From Robertkochia solimangrovi (GTDB taxonomy: Bacteria > Bacteroidota > Bacteroidia > Flavobacteriales > Flavobacteriaceae): 64,000 nucleotides of DNA. The notes beneath the pieces are model-generated. The model searched no databases and was not told the origin of the DNA. It worked only from the letters and a program-made list of their open reading frames with translations. The position numbers were made by a program, and so were the translations under genes. Location of the stretch: positions 1-64,000 of the forward strand of contig NZ_QKWN01000004.1 of the NCBI RefSeq assembly GCF_007279655.1, given 5' to 3'. Positions 1 through 8,665 of the stretch are shown piece by piece (position 1 is the stretch's first letter; each line of letters starts with the position of its first letter).

Positions 1-1590
1 TTCTCCCTGAACACCCTGTGGACCTACTTCTCCTTGAGGACCTTGTGCTCCAGTTTCACCTTGAACACCCTGTGGACCTGCTTCGCCTTGGTCACCTTTA
101 TCTCCTTTTTCTCCTTGATCTCCCTGGTCACCTTTTTCTCCTTGAATTCCTTGTGGTCCTTGAGCTCCAGTTTCACCTTGAACACCTTGTGGGCCTGTTT
201 CTCCCTGAGGACCTTGAGCTCCGGTTTCACCCTGAACACCTTGCGGACCTGCTTCTCCTTGAGGACCCTGCGGACCAACTTCTCCTTGAGGACCTTGGGC
301 TCCGGTTTCACCCTGAACACCTTGTGGACCTGCTTCTCCTTGGTCTCCTTTATCTCCTTTTTCTCCTTGAATTCCTTGTGGACCTGCTTCGCCTTGAAGA
401 CCTTGGGCTCCAGTTTCTCCCTGAACACCCTGCGGACCAACTTCGCCTTGAGGACCTTGTGCTCCAGTTTCACCTTGAACACCCTGTGGACCTGTTTCTC
501 CCTGAACACCTTGTGGACCTGCTTCTCCTTGTGGACCCTGTGCTCCGGTTTCACCCTGAACACCCTGTGGACCTACTTCACCTTGGTCACCTTTATCTCC
601 TTTTTCTCCTTGAGCACCAGTGGCACCAGTTTCTCCCTGAGGACCTTGGGCTCCGGTTTCACCCTGAACACCCTGTGGACCTGCTTCGCCTTGGTCACCT
701 TTATCTCCTTTTTCTCCTTGAATTCCTTGTGGACCTGCTTCTCCTTGAGGACCTTGTGCTCCAGTTTCACCTTGAACACCCTGCGGACCTACTTCTCCTT
801 GAGCACCAGTGGCACCAGTTTCTCCCTGAGGACCTGCTTCGCCTTGAGGACCCTGTGCTCCGGTTTCACCCTGAACACCTTGTGGACCTGCTTCTCCTTG
901 TGGACCCTGTGCTCCGGTTTCTCCCTGAACACCCTGCGGACCTACTTCTCCTTGAGGACCCTGTGCCCCAGTTTCACCCTGAGGACCTGCTTCGCCTTGG
1001 TCACCTTTATCTCCTTTTTCTCCTTGAATTCCTTGTGGACCTGCTTCGCCTTGAAGACCTTGGGCTCCAGTTTCTCCCTGAACACCCTGCGGACCAACTT
1101 CGCCTTGCGGACCTTGTGCTCCAGTTTCACCCTGAACACCTTGTGGACCTGCTTCTCCTTGTGGACCCTGTGCTCCGGTTTCACCCTGAACACCCTGTGG
1201 ACCTGCTTCACCTTGAGGACCTTGTGCTCCGGTTTCACCCTGAACACCCTGTGGACCTACGTCACCTTGGTCACCTTTATCTCCTTTTTCTCCTTGAGCA
1301 CCAGTGGCACCAGTTTCTCCCTGAGGACCTTGGGCTCCGGTTTCACCCTGAACACCTTGCGGACCTGCTTCTCCTTGAGGACCCTGTGCACCGGTTTCAC
1401 CCTGAACACCTTGCGGACCTGCTTCTCCTTGAGGACCCTGTGCACCGGTTTCACCCTGAACACCCTGTGGACCTACTTCACCTTGGTCACCTTTATCTCC
1501 TTTTTCTCCTTGAACACCTTGCTCTCCTTGTGGACCTTGGGCTCCGGTTGGACCCGCAGGACCCTGATCTCCTTTGTCACCTTTCCCACC
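1..1590 (-). repeat. Tandem 54-nt collagen repeat array with higher-order duplications
   Basis: The array consists of 9-nt Gly-X-Y codon triplets grouped into roughly 54-nt (18-residue) units. Long blocks recur nearly identically: the block beginning near 364 reappears at 1021 (offset 657 nt), and the block beginning near 611 reappears at 1295 (offset 684 nt). Both offsets are multiples of 9, so frame and triplet phase are kept. The near-identity at DNA level suggests recent expansion or gene conversion. Confidence 0.85.
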
Positions 1591-1911
1591 TTTCATATTA
1601 GGAGTGGTAAAATTTGTACCATCACTATATATAAATGTAAAAGTGCCATCTCCATTATCATTTACAGAAGATATCTTAATACCTTGAGTCAATTCCCAGG
1701 TATTACCATCCCAATAGAATAGAGTCCCTGAAGTTGTATTCACATAAATATCTCCAATTTCCACACCTGCAGGAGTTGAAACTCCAGGGGTAGTCACATC
1801 TGTTCCACTTAGGATCTCACAATTACATTGATCTTCCAAAGTCACAATAACCTGTCCGTAAGAAATTGATGCACAGGTTAAGAAAAATACCAATAGTAGT
1901 AGTTTTTTCAT
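1..1911 (-). CDS. Collagen-like Gly-X-Y repeat surface protein, C-terminus beyond the window
   Basis: This reading frame is open over all 637 codons from an ATG at 1911 to the window edge, so the C-terminus is not visible. Residues 1-20 form a signal peptide ([10 protein letters not shown] start, cut near YGQ). A non-repetitive region of about 85 residues follows, and then, from about 1590 down to 1, some 176 Gly-X-Y triplets at constant phase. Most fall into an 18-residue unit built from [18 protein letters not shown], mixed with [10 protein letters not shown] blocks. Such collagen-like proteins are usually extracellular trimeric fibres, but X-Y here is rich in Gln, Glu, Val and Lys rather than Pro-Pro. 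The upstream gene on the same strand, 45 nt away, is also secreted, so the two may be co-transcribed. A C-terminal sorting domain cannot be checked. Function unknown; a structural or adhesive role is inferred. Confidence 0.85.
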   Translation of the reverse strand, partial: MKKLLLLVFFLTCASISYGQVIVTLEDQCNCEILSGTDVTTPGVSTPAGVEIGDIYVNTTSGTLFYWDGNTWELTQGIKISSVNDNGDGTFTFIYSDGTNFTTPNMKGGKGDKGDQGPAGPTGAQGPQGEQGVQGEKGDKGDQGEVGPQGVQGETGAQGPQGEAGPQGVQGETGAQGPQGEAGPQGVQGETGAQGPQGETGATGAQGEKGDKGDQGDVGPQGVQGETGAQGPQGEAGPQGVQGETGAQGPQGEAGPQGVQGETGAQGPQGEVGPQGVQGETGAQGLQGEAGPQGIQGEKGDKGDQGEAGPQGETGAQGPQGEVGPQGVQGETGAQGPQGEAGPQGVQGETGAQGPQGEAGPQGETGATGAQGEVGPQGVQGETGAQGPQGEAGPQGIQGEKGDKGDQGEAGPQGVQGETGAQGPQGETGATGAQGEKGDKGDQGEVGPQGVQGETGAQGPQGEAGPQGVQGETGPQGVQGETGAQGPQGEVGPQGVQGETGAQGLQGEAGPQGIQGEKGDKGDQGEAGPQGVQGETGAQGPQGEVGPQGPQGEAGPQGVQGETGAQGPQGETGPQGVQGETGAQGPQGIQGEKGDQGDQGEKGDKGDQGEAGPQGVQGETGAQGPQGEVGPQGVQGE

Positions 1912-1956
1912 TGTAGATTCGGTTAAGCTTGATTTGGTTATTAGTTGTTGTTTGTT

Positions 1957-3264
1957 TTAATCTTTATTTACTCTATATGTTTTATTTCGATTCGATATCA
2001 CCGTATCGAACACTTCTGTCATATACACGATCTCTGTATCTTCTGCTTTCACGAAATAGACCCCACTTACACCATCCACCTGTACATTCGTATAATTCAA
2101 TCCCGGTCCCTGGATCTGAACATCGAATATTTCACAATCAAGATCTTGAGGAGTTACCGTATTACAATCTGAAGCACTTCTCCATTGATTTCCCACAGTA
2201 ACGGTTGTCCCGGAACCACCTGCATTTGGCAGATCAAAGAATGTACTTTGACCACCACAGTTTAAATTTCCCTGCAGGGTATAAAGGTTTGAAGGAGGAT
2301 TTCCAACGATTAGAAATGTATAGGCTAATTCGACATTATAATTGTAACCATTAGTACAATTAGTAGTACTTGGAATCACTTTGATCGGATACAACGACAT
2401 AATAACATCATATCCATCGGAAGAACTCACGACATTTCCACCGAAAGTAGCATAGGCCGTATTAGAAACGTAACCTCGGTCAATATCCGCCTGTGTAATA
2501 GTATACTGCCCTGTATAGGTGCCAGAGGTGACACCGGAGTTTAAATTGCTTATGATAGTATTTAGTCCGATCAAGGGGTCATTTACGCGAACATCTTCCA
2601 GATCTGAAAGCCCTGTATTCGTTACTGTAATTTGATAATCGATAACATCACCCACTGCAGAATAACCAGAAGTAATACTCACTTTATCAATAGACAATTG
2701 GGGACTAAAATCAACACCTCCACCAGTATTGATATCTTCAAAACTCTGAGCTCCACTACCATTACAAACTGCATAAACCTCTCCGCCTATGGTGATTGTC
2801 CGGTTGACATTACAAGCGGTATCATTATAAAACCCGTTATCATCATCCAGAATGATATTCACATAAGCAGGAAGCGAAAGGTCCGTTTTATTTTCCCATT
2901 TTATCTGACCATCGGTTTTAACATGGATAGTTTTAGTATTCAGATATCTTGAGACGTTATTACCTACAATATTGAGAAGATCCAAAGAACCATCTTCGTC
3001 ACCAATGATCAATGAATTAAAACTTCCGTTAACTGAAATATCCAGATTCACCGTATGGTTGCCGATTATATAAACATCGTAAGTCCCTCCCTCTTCACCA
3101 GGATAGGTACCATCATTTATGAACTGACTACCATTCCAAATGCCCCAGGTATCCGGATCACTCCAATCACCATTACTGATCACCCCATAATCTCCAATAG
3201 ACTGGGCTAATATTAAAGCCGGAAAGAAAGACAGAATAATAAGAAAGAAGTAATTCTTATCCAT
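1957..3264 (-). CDS. Secreted DUF11-domain protein
   Basis: From the ATG at 3264 the product is 435 residues, beginning with a clear signal peptide (MDKNYFFLIILSFF, cut after ILAQ). An upstream in-frame ATG at 3297 would add 11 polar residues before the signal and is less likely. The N-terminal part starts with a GDWSDPDTW segment like those opening many Bacteroidota secreted adhesins and is followed by a beta-rich region. A DUF11-type repeat lies near the middle, recognisable by the VGDVIDYQITVTNTG stretch and the ITQADID turn. The C-terminus does not look like a standard type IX sorting domain. The collagen-like gene follows 45 nt downstream on the same strand. A surface or adhesion role is inferred; no enzymatic motif was seen. 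Confidence 0.75.
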   Translation of the reverse strand: MDKNYFFLIILSFFPALILAQSIGDYGVISNGDWSDPDTWGIWNGSQFINDGTYPGEEGGTYDVYIIGNHTVNLDISVNGSFNSLIIGDEDGSLDLLNIVGNNVSRYLNTKTIHVKTDGQIKWENKTDLSLPAYVNIILDDDNGFYNDTACNVNRTITIGGEVYAVCNGSGAQSFEDINTGGGVDFSPQLSIDKVSITSGYSAVGDVIDYQITVTNTGLSDLEDVRVNDPLIGLNTIISNLNSGVTSGTYTGQYTITQADIDRGYVSNTAYATFGGNVVSSSDGYDVIMSLYPIKVIPSTTNCTNGYNYNVELAYTFLIVGNPPSNLYTLQGNLNCGGQSTFFDLPNAGGSGTTVTVGNQWRSASDCNTVTPQDLDCEIFDVQIQGPGLNYTNVQVDGVSGVYFVKAEDTEIVYMTEVFDTVISNRNKTYRVNKD

Positions 3265-3893
3265 AGTTAGCAGGTTCTTTTGAGATGTTTGGGACATCTT
3301 TGGGGTTGGTAAATTCTTGTTAAAATTATGTTAATTAATAATTTGATTCAAAGATATACAGATGATGTAATCCCGTAATCTTTATTTGATATAGCGCATT
3401 TTTTCATCGATAAAAAACATACTAAACAGTATTTAGTATCAGAAAATCATATGGCTAAAATTTGGCTGTTTTTTACAATTTTAATATAACAGTCTAAAAG
3501 TAAGACAGTTCTACTTTCTAACACATAAAATGTTGTAAAACACCTTATAATTGATACCATATATGTTATCGATGTTGTTTAATAAACTGATGTTCAACCT
3601 TGTAGTAGCCCAACACTTATAAGTGGTGGCGTATTTTTCTTACAGTTATTTAATACAGATCAATCACCAATATTGAGACACATTCCCTGCTTTACCGTTG
3701 ACGTGTAAAATTTTTTCGATGAAATGCACTTTTTAGCAAGACTCTAATCTAACCAGAAAGACCCCTCCTAAAACAAGCTAAACTCCTATGCTCGTCAACC
3801 ATATCTACATCTTTCATTTTTGCGAAATAAATCGAACTTATCATCACAATAAAAGACATCCAAAACCAGCCTGTGATTTTTGCTTTTTACTAA

Positions 3894-3906
3894 GATTCAG
3901 TGAATC
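3894..3906. promoter_or_regulatory. Palindrome upstream of prfC -7 box
   Basis: GATTCA-g-TGAATC is a perfect 6-bp inverted repeat with a 1-nt centre. It ends 8 nt before the TATCTTTG box of prfC, in the spacer between the expected -33 and -7 elements. This position would suit a repressor site, but no cognate regulator is identifiable here. Confidence 0.35.
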
Positions 3907-3914
3907 ATAAATGA

Positions 3915-3922
3915 TATCTTTG
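3915..3922 (+). promoter_or_regulatory. Probable prfC promoter -7 box (TATCTTTG)
   Basis: TATCTTTG is an exact match to the Bacteroidota TAnnTTTG consensus, 20 nt before the prfC ATG. No TTG lies at the usual 17-23 nt upstream distance, so the -33 element is weak or absent. Confidence 0.5.
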
Positions 3923-3942
3923 CGCCAAATATTAGTACCCTG

Positions 3943-5532
3943 ATGAGTTTAACGAAAGAAATAGCAAAAAGAAGAACCTTTGGAATTATATCTCACCCAG
4001 ATGCCGGGAAGACAACCTTAACTGAAAAACTACTCCTTTTTGGAGGTGCCATTCAGGAAGCTGGGGCTGTTAAAAGCAATAAGATAAAAAAAGGAGCTAC
4101 TTCCGATTTCATGGAAATCGAGAGACAACGTGGGATTTCCGTAGCCACCTCGGTTCTTGCTTTTAATTATTACGATAAGAAGATCAATATTCTGGACACT
4201 CCAGGACACAAGGATTTTGCGGAAGACACCTTCAGAACTCTTACTGCAGTCGATAGTGTAATCGTAGTTATCGACGTTGCAAAAGGGGTTGAGGAACAGA
4301 CTGAAAAACTGGTGGAAGTTTGTCGAATGCGCAATATCCCAATGATCGTATTTATAAATAAACTCGATCGTGAAGGAAAAGATGCTTTCGACCTTCTGGA
4401 TGAAGTCGAACAAAAACTCGGACTTACTGTTACTCCGTTGAGCTTCCCTATAGGAATGGGATTCGACTTTAAAGGAATTTATAATATCTGGGAAAAGAAC
4501 ATCAATCTTTTCAGTGGTGACAGTAAAAAGAATATAGAAGAAACTATCGCTTTTGATGATATTAATAGTCCGGAACTGGAAAAAATAATCGGTCAGGATG
4601 CAGCCGATGAACTGCGGGATAATTTAGAGCTCGTATATGAAGTTTACCCCGATTTCGATCGCGATGCATATCTGAACGGAACCTTACAGCCGGTTTTCTT
4701 CGGATCTGCATTAAATAACTTCGGAGTTAGAGAGCTACTCGATTGTTTTGTGGAAATAGCACCGACACCTCGTCCAAAAAAGGCGGAGGAGCGACTGGTT
4801 AAACCGGATGAAGATACATTCTCCGGATTTGTGTTCAAGATCCACGCAAATATGGACCCCAAGCATAGAGACCGGCTAGCTTTCATCAAGATCGTCTCTG
4901 GGACGTTTGAAAGAAACACCCCTTACCTTCATGTAAGACACAATAAAAAATTAAAGTTTTCGAGTCCGAATGCCTTTTTTGCGGAAAAGAAGGAGATCGT
5001 CGATATTTCTTATGCCGGAGATATCGTTGGATTACATGACACTGGAAACTTTAAGATCGGAGATACACTTACAGAGGGTGAAATATTGAATTTCCGTGGA
5101 ATCCCAAGCTTCTCTCCGGAACATTTCCGCTATATCAATAATGCAGACCCTATGAAAGCCAAGCAGCTGGATAAAGGAATTTCTCAGCTGATGGATGAAG
5201 GAGTAGCCCAGCTGTTCACGCTGGAACTCAACGGTCGCAAGATCATTGGAACGGTGGGAGCCCTGCAATATGAAGTAATTCAATACCGACTGGAGCATGA
5301 ATATGGTGCCAAATGTACCTACGAGAACTTCCCTATTCACAAAGCTTGCTGGGTGGAACCCACAGATCCTAAAAGTGAAGAGTTTGAAGAGTTTAAAAGA
5401 GTAAAATCAAAATTTCTGGCCAGAGACAAACAAGGACAACTCGTTTTTCTGGCTGATTCATCGTTCTCCATTCAGATGACGCAACAAAAATATCCTAATG
5501 TAAAATTACATTACGTTTCAGAATACAAATAA
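3943..5532 (+). CDS. prfC: Peptide chain release factor 3 (RF3)
   Basis: A 529-residue translational GTPase of the family's usual length. RF3 binds the ribosome after termination and uses GTP to eject RF1 or RF2. Visible motifs are the P-loop HPDAGKTT (residues 18-25), switch II DTPGH (85-89) and base-recognition NKLD (139-142). An EF-G/EF-Tu-like domain II and the RF3-specific C-terminal domain follow. The RF3 N-terminus (AKRRTFGIISHPDAGKTT) separates it from EF-G and LepA. The gene is monocistronic, with a -7 box just upstream and a strong terminator just downstream. Confidence 0.97.
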   Translation: MSLTKEIAKRRTFGIISHPDAGKTTLTEKLLLFGGAIQEAGAVKSNKIKKGATSDFMEIERQRGISVATSVLAFNYYDKKINILDTPGHKDFAEDTFRTLTAVDSVIVVIDVAKGVEEQTEKLVEVCRMRNIPMIVFINKLDREGKDAFDLLDEVEQKLGLTVTPLSFPIGMGFDFKGIYNIWEKNINLFSGDSKKNIEETIAFDDINSPELEKIIGQDAADELRDNLELVYEVYPDFDRDAYLNGTLQPVFFGSALNNFGVRELLDCFVEIAPTPRPKKAEERLVKPDEDTFSGFVFKIHANMDPKHRDRLAFIKIVSGTFERNTPYLHVRHNKKLKFSSPNAFFAEKKEIVDISYAGDIVGLHDTGNFKIGDTLTEGEILNFRGIPSFSPEHFRYINNADPMKAKQLDKGISQLMDEGVAQLFTLELNGRKIIGTVGALQYEVIQYRLEHEYGAKCTYENFPIHKACWVEPTDPKSEEFEEFKRVKSKFLARDKQGQLVFLADSSFSIQMTQQKYPNVKLHYVSEYK

Positions 5533-5545
5533 TAGTAAAATTGAG

Positions 5546-5578
5546 AGGCTTCGGAAATCAACCGAAGCCTTTTTTTTT
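5546..5578 (+). terminator. Rho-independent terminator after prfC
   Basis: A perfect 9-bp stem (AGGCTTCGG / CCGAAGCCT) with a 7-nt loop is followed by a run of nine T, 14 nt after the prfC stop codon. Confidence 0.92.
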
Positions 5579-5763
5579 ATCCTTATTGCAAACCACAAGA
5601 ATACAGCTTGATTAACCGCAATCTTTCAGGTTAACCAAATAGCTATATACAAGCACATTATATCACGTCTGGAATTAAATTCGTATCTTTAATAGACACC
5701 CCCCCACCTTTATCCCCCCAAACAAACAACTTAATTTTCAACTAACCCTTAAAAGCAGTAGTT

Positions 5764-6255
5764 ATGTCATCATTTAAAATGAAATTACCAGCTACGCTCC
5801 TTTTCTTTTTTTTCCTGCTCTCAACGATCTCAGCTCACGCCCAATCGGAAAACAATTCCAGTAGTGAGACCTCCGAAAATTCAATTGTGATCGATATTCT
5901 CAATGACCCAAGTATTCAATGGCACCCGGGTCCGGACTTTATGCCTGAAGGAATTCAACTAGCCTTTTTGCAGGGAAATCCAGAAGACAAGAACATAGAT
6001 GTACTCTTCAAGATGCCTGCAAATTCAAAAGCACCAAATCACTGGCACAACAGTCAGGAGCGAATGGTTTTGATTAGCGGAGAACTAACCGTGCAATATG
6101 AAGGCGAAGAACCCAGCACGTTAAAACCTGGCTATTATGCCTATGGCCCTTCCAAAAAACCACATACCGCGGAATGTGGTGATGCAGGTCCCTGCATCCT
6201 TTACATCGCCTTTGTAGCTCCATTAGATGCATTTCCCATGGAAGTGAAAAACTAA
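5764..6255 (+). CDS. Secreted cupin-domain protein
   Basis: A 163-residue protein with an N-terminal signal peptide (hydrophobic stretch ending at SAHAQ) and one cupin domain at about 75-155. Cupin motif 1 is intact: HWHNSQE fits HxHxxxE, followed six residues later by Gly. These are the usual metal ligands. Motif 2 keeps the final His (KKPH), but its usual PxG turn is altered. Single-cupin proteins bind a metal and cover many activities, so no substrate can be named. An alternative ATG at 5779 would give the same mature protein. The gene appears monocistronic, with a terminator directly after it. Confidence 0.75.
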   Translation: MSSFKMKLPATLLFFFFLLSTISAHAQSENNSSSETSENSIVIDILNDPSIQWHPGPDFMPEGIQLAFLQGNPEDKNIDVLFKMPANSKAPNHWHNSQERMVLISGELTVQYEGEEPSTLKPGYYAYGPSKKPHTAECGDAGPCILYIAFVAPLDAFPMEVKN

Positions 6256-6271
6256 AAAACAGAACACAAAA

Positions 6272-6297
6272 AAAACCCGGGAACAACCCCGGGTTTT
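6272..6297 (+). terminator. Bidirectional terminator between convergent genes
   Basis: AAAACCCGGG / CCCGGGTTTT stem of 10 bp with a 6-nt loop. T-runs follow on both strands, so it can end the cupin gene (+) and the DUF4293 gene (-). Confidence 0.85.
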
Positions 6298-6326
6298 CAA
6301 CGCACTAATATACTAAGATGTTAGGT

Positions 6327-6740
6327 TTATCGTAACCGATCAACAGATTTTACAAGATCTTCGTCCTTTTTAATGGCTTTATTGGCCAGAACTAAAAAAA
6401 CGATAGAAACAATTGGAAGAAGCATCCCAATACCCTTCTCAGAAACCGCATTGGTTTCTCCGGATAAGATTAGCGACCGATAAACGAAAAATCCTAGTAA
6501 AACAAAGTTTAATATGATATTCAATCTGTTCAAAACAAATTGTCGTTTTCTATTCTTAAAAAGGAATATAGTTAGAAATGCCATTACCGCCGAACAGATG
6601 AACAATGCTGAATATACCATGTCATCATCTGCATAAACCGCCTCACCTAAAGCATCAGTCCAAAGATACACCCAAAAAGGCAACACGCCATTCAGGATGA
6701 CCACAAGAAACATATATATGCTTTGAATTCGCTGTAACAC
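6327..6740 (-). CDS. DUF4293 family membrane protein
   Basis: A small integral membrane protein with four predicted transmembrane helices. It resembles the DUF4293 family, commonly encoded divergently from rho in Bacteroidota, as it is here. The family typically begins with a Leu-Gln-Arg-Ile-Gln motif. That motif follows a GTG codon at 6740, which I choose as the start, giving 137 residues. A longer frame to an ATG at 6827 would include 29 atypical residues and would place the TATTTTTG promoter box inside the coding region. Function unknown. Confidence 0.75.
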   Translation of the reverse strand: MLQRIQSIYMFLVVILNGVLPFWVYLWTDALGEAVYADDDMVYSALFICSAVMAFLTIFLFKNRKRQFVLNRLNIILNFVLLGFFVYRSLILSGETNAVSEKGIGMLLPIVSIVFLVLANKAIKKDEDLVKSVDRLR

Positions 6741-6758
6741 TTTAACTTTTCCTGATGG

Positions 6759-6766
6759 CAAAAATA
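6759..6766 (-). promoter_or_regulatory. Probable -7 box for the DUF4293 gene (TATTTTTG)
   Basis: An exact TAnnTTTG match on the minus strand, 18 nt before the GTG at 6740. It supports that start over the more distant ATG at 6827. No convincing -33 element was seen. Confidence 0.4.
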
Positions 6767-6928
6767 ACGTTCTTTTCCAAAAAAGATGACTGTTTTTTAA
6801 AATAAATTTGTAATATTGCGTAGTCAATTCGAAACGAGTACTTTACTACGTTTGTTTGTACTTCTTAGATAAAATTCAAAGAAACATTCATTTTTTTACC
6901 TCTAGAACAATAATTTATTATTTGATAA

Positions 6929-8611
6929 ATGTTTGAAATTTCAGATTTAAAAGCAAAGAAACTTGCTGAATTACAGGAACTTGCTAAATCCGCGGGTATT
7001 CCTAAATACAAGTCGTTGAAAAAGAACGATCTAATATACCAAATCCTGGATGTTCAGGCGGCTAGTCCCGAAGTAGTCAGCAAAAATACTGTTGAGGCTG
7101 AGGAAGAAAAAAAAGATAGCCCAAAACCAAAAGCACCCCAGAGAAAAAGAACACGCGTCAGCAAACCAGCCCCTGTTAAACCCGCCCCACAAACCCCTGT
7201 ACAAAAGGAAGTTACCCACGAAAAAACCGTAACCCCACAACCTGAAAAGTCAACTGTCCCTTCGCAGGAACAACCACAGAAAAAGACTTCGGAAAGACCT
7301 GTTAAAGAACAGCCTAAAGCACAGGAGGAACAAAATCAGGCTCCGCGCAAAAAAGAGCAAAACAGCAATACTCAGCGCAACACTCACAATAAAAAAAGCC
7401 ATCAGAATACTAATAACAATAATAATAACGCTCCAAAAGACAAGGACAACTTCGACAAAGAAAAGAAGAACCGCTACAGAGAACCTGATTTTGAGTTTGA
7501 TGGCATTGTCGAAAGTGAAGGTGTACTTGATATCATGCAGGATGGTTATGGATTCCTGAGAAGTAGTGATTACAATTACCTTTCTTCTCCGGATGACATC
7601 TATGTATCACAATCTCAGATCAGATTATTCGGATTGAAGACCGGTGATACCGTTAAAGGAACTGTACGTCCTCCAAAAGAAGGCGAAAAATACTTCCCAC
7701 TGATCAAAGTGAATCAAATTAACGGACTCGATCCGCAAGTGGTCAGAGACCGCGTTTCCTTTGAACATCTTACCCCGCTTTTCCCGAATGAAAAATTCAG
7801 GTTGGCTGAAAAACAAAGTACGCTTTCTACCCGTATCGTAGATCTTTTTTCCCCTATAGGTAAAGGACAACGTGGTATGATCGTTTCTCAACCAAAAACG
7901 GGTAAGACAATGCTTCTCAAAGATATCGCAAATGCCATTGCAGCCAATCACCCTGAGGTATACCAATTGATCCTTCTGATCGATGAACGCCCTGAGGAGG
8001 TTACTGATATGCAGCGAAATGTTCGTGGAGAAGTTATCGCATCTACCTTTGATGAACCCGCTGATCGTCACGTTAAAGTAGCTAATATCGTACTTGAAAA
8101 AGCAAAAAGACTGGTAGAATGCGGGCATGATGTAGTGATCCTGCTCGATTCGATCACTCGTCTGGCAAGAGCCTATAACACAGTACAACCTGCAAGTGGA
8201 AAAGTGTTAAGTGGTGGTGTTGATGCAAATGCTCTTCATAAGCCTAAACGTTTCTTCGGAGCAGCCAGAAATATTGAAGGCGGAGGCTCTCTTACCATAA
8301 TTGCAACAGCGCTTACTGAAACCGGTTCAAAAATGGACGAAGTTATCTTCGAAGAATTCAAAGGAACAGGTAATATGGAATTACAATTGGATCGAAGAAT
8401 TGCGAATAAAAGAATTTTCCCTGCAATTGACCTCATCTCTTCTTCTACAAGACGTGATGACTTGTTACTCGATGAAAATTCAATTCAGCGCATGTGGATC
8501 ATGAGAAAATATCTTTCAGACATGAACCCTGTTGAAGCCATGGAATTTATGGAAACCAGAATTAAACAGACACGTAATAATGAGGAATTCCTCATGACGA
8601 TGAATCAATAA
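6929..8611 (+). CDS. rho: Transcription termination factor Rho
   Basis: A 560-residue RNA-dependent helicase ATPase that ends transcripts. Order of parts: Rho N-terminal helical domain (1-45), a low-complexity linker rich in Lys, Pro, Gln and Asn (about 50-185), the cold-shock-like RNA-binding domain (about 190-260, with the DGYGFLR strand), and the RecA-type ATPase with Walker A at PKTGKT (K326) and the [13 protein letters not shown] segment. The E. coli protein has 419 residues, and nearly all of the extra length is the linker, as in other Bacteroidota Rho proteins. Monocistronic with its own terminator. Confidence 0.97.
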   Translation: MFEISDLKAKKLAELQELAKSAGIPKYKSLKKNDLIYQILDVQAASPEVVSKNTVEAEEEKKDSPKPKAPQRKRTRVSKPAPVKPAPQTPVQKEVTHEKTVTPQPEKSTVPSQEQPQKKTSERPVKEQPKAQEEQNQAPRKKEQNSNTQRNTHNKKSHQNTNNNNNNAPKDKDNFDKEKKNRYREPDFEFDGIVESEGVLDIMQDGYGFLRSSDYNYLSSPDDIYVSQSQIRLFGLKTGDTVKGTVRPPKEGEKYFPLIKVNQINGLDPQVVRDRVSFEHLTPLFPNEKFRLAEKQSTLSTRIVDLFSPIGKGQRGMIVSQPKTGKTMLLKDIANAIAANHPEVYQLILLIDERPEEVTDMQRNVRGEVIASTFDEPADRHVKVANIVLEKAKRLVECGHDVVILLDSITRLARAYNTVQPASGKVLSGGVDANALHKPKRFFGAARNIEGGGSLTIIATALTETGSKMDEVIFEEFKGTGNMELQLDRRIANKRIFPAIDLISSSTRRDDLLLDENSIQRMWIMRKYLSDMNPVEAMEFMETRIKQTRNNEEFLMTMNQ

Positions 8612-8626
8612 TAGACACAAACCGTG

Positions 8627-8665
8627 AGTGCAGCCGGAAGTCAAATTTCGCGCTGCACTTTTTTT
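8627..8665 (+). terminator. Rho-independent terminator after rho
   Basis: An 8-bp stem (AGTGCAGC / GCTGCACT) with a 17-nt loop and a T7 run, 15 nt after the rho stop. The T-run touches the stop codon of the convergent BCCT gene. Confidence 0.8.

Larger units (their letters stand above)
3265..3942. other. Intergenic region between divergent genes
   Basis: About 680 nt of AT-rich sequence without a plausible gene. Two inverted repeats stand out: ATACTAAA-cagta-TTTAGTAT at 3419-3439 and GATTCA-g-TGAATC at 3894-3906, the latter just upstream of the prfC -7 box. No tRNA-like or terminator-like structure was recognised. Confidence 0.6.

Noticed and set aside
24-1463. Several Lys/Val-rich minus-strand frames inside the repeat array
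   Set aside because: They are out-of-frame readings of the same repeats. The Gly-X-Y frame is continuous from the signal peptide at 1911.
1-1590. CRISPR array
   Set aside because: The repeats are contiguous and codon-phased with no unique spacers, and they encode collagen-like sequence.
18-1722. Very long plus-strand open frames (527 and 562 residues) across the repeat array
   Set aside because: They are antisense to the collagen-like gene. The Leu/Phe/His/Thr-rich periodic translations follow directly from reading Gly-X-Y codons backwards. They have no signal peptide or family features.
5684-5691. TATCTTTA as promoter -7 box of the cupin gene
   Set aside because: It misses the final G of TAnnTTTG and has no TTG at the expected upstream distance. 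Too weak to annotate.
7625-8188. 187-residue minus-strand frame
   Set aside because: It is antisense to the rho ATPase domain, and its composition is atypical for a real protein.
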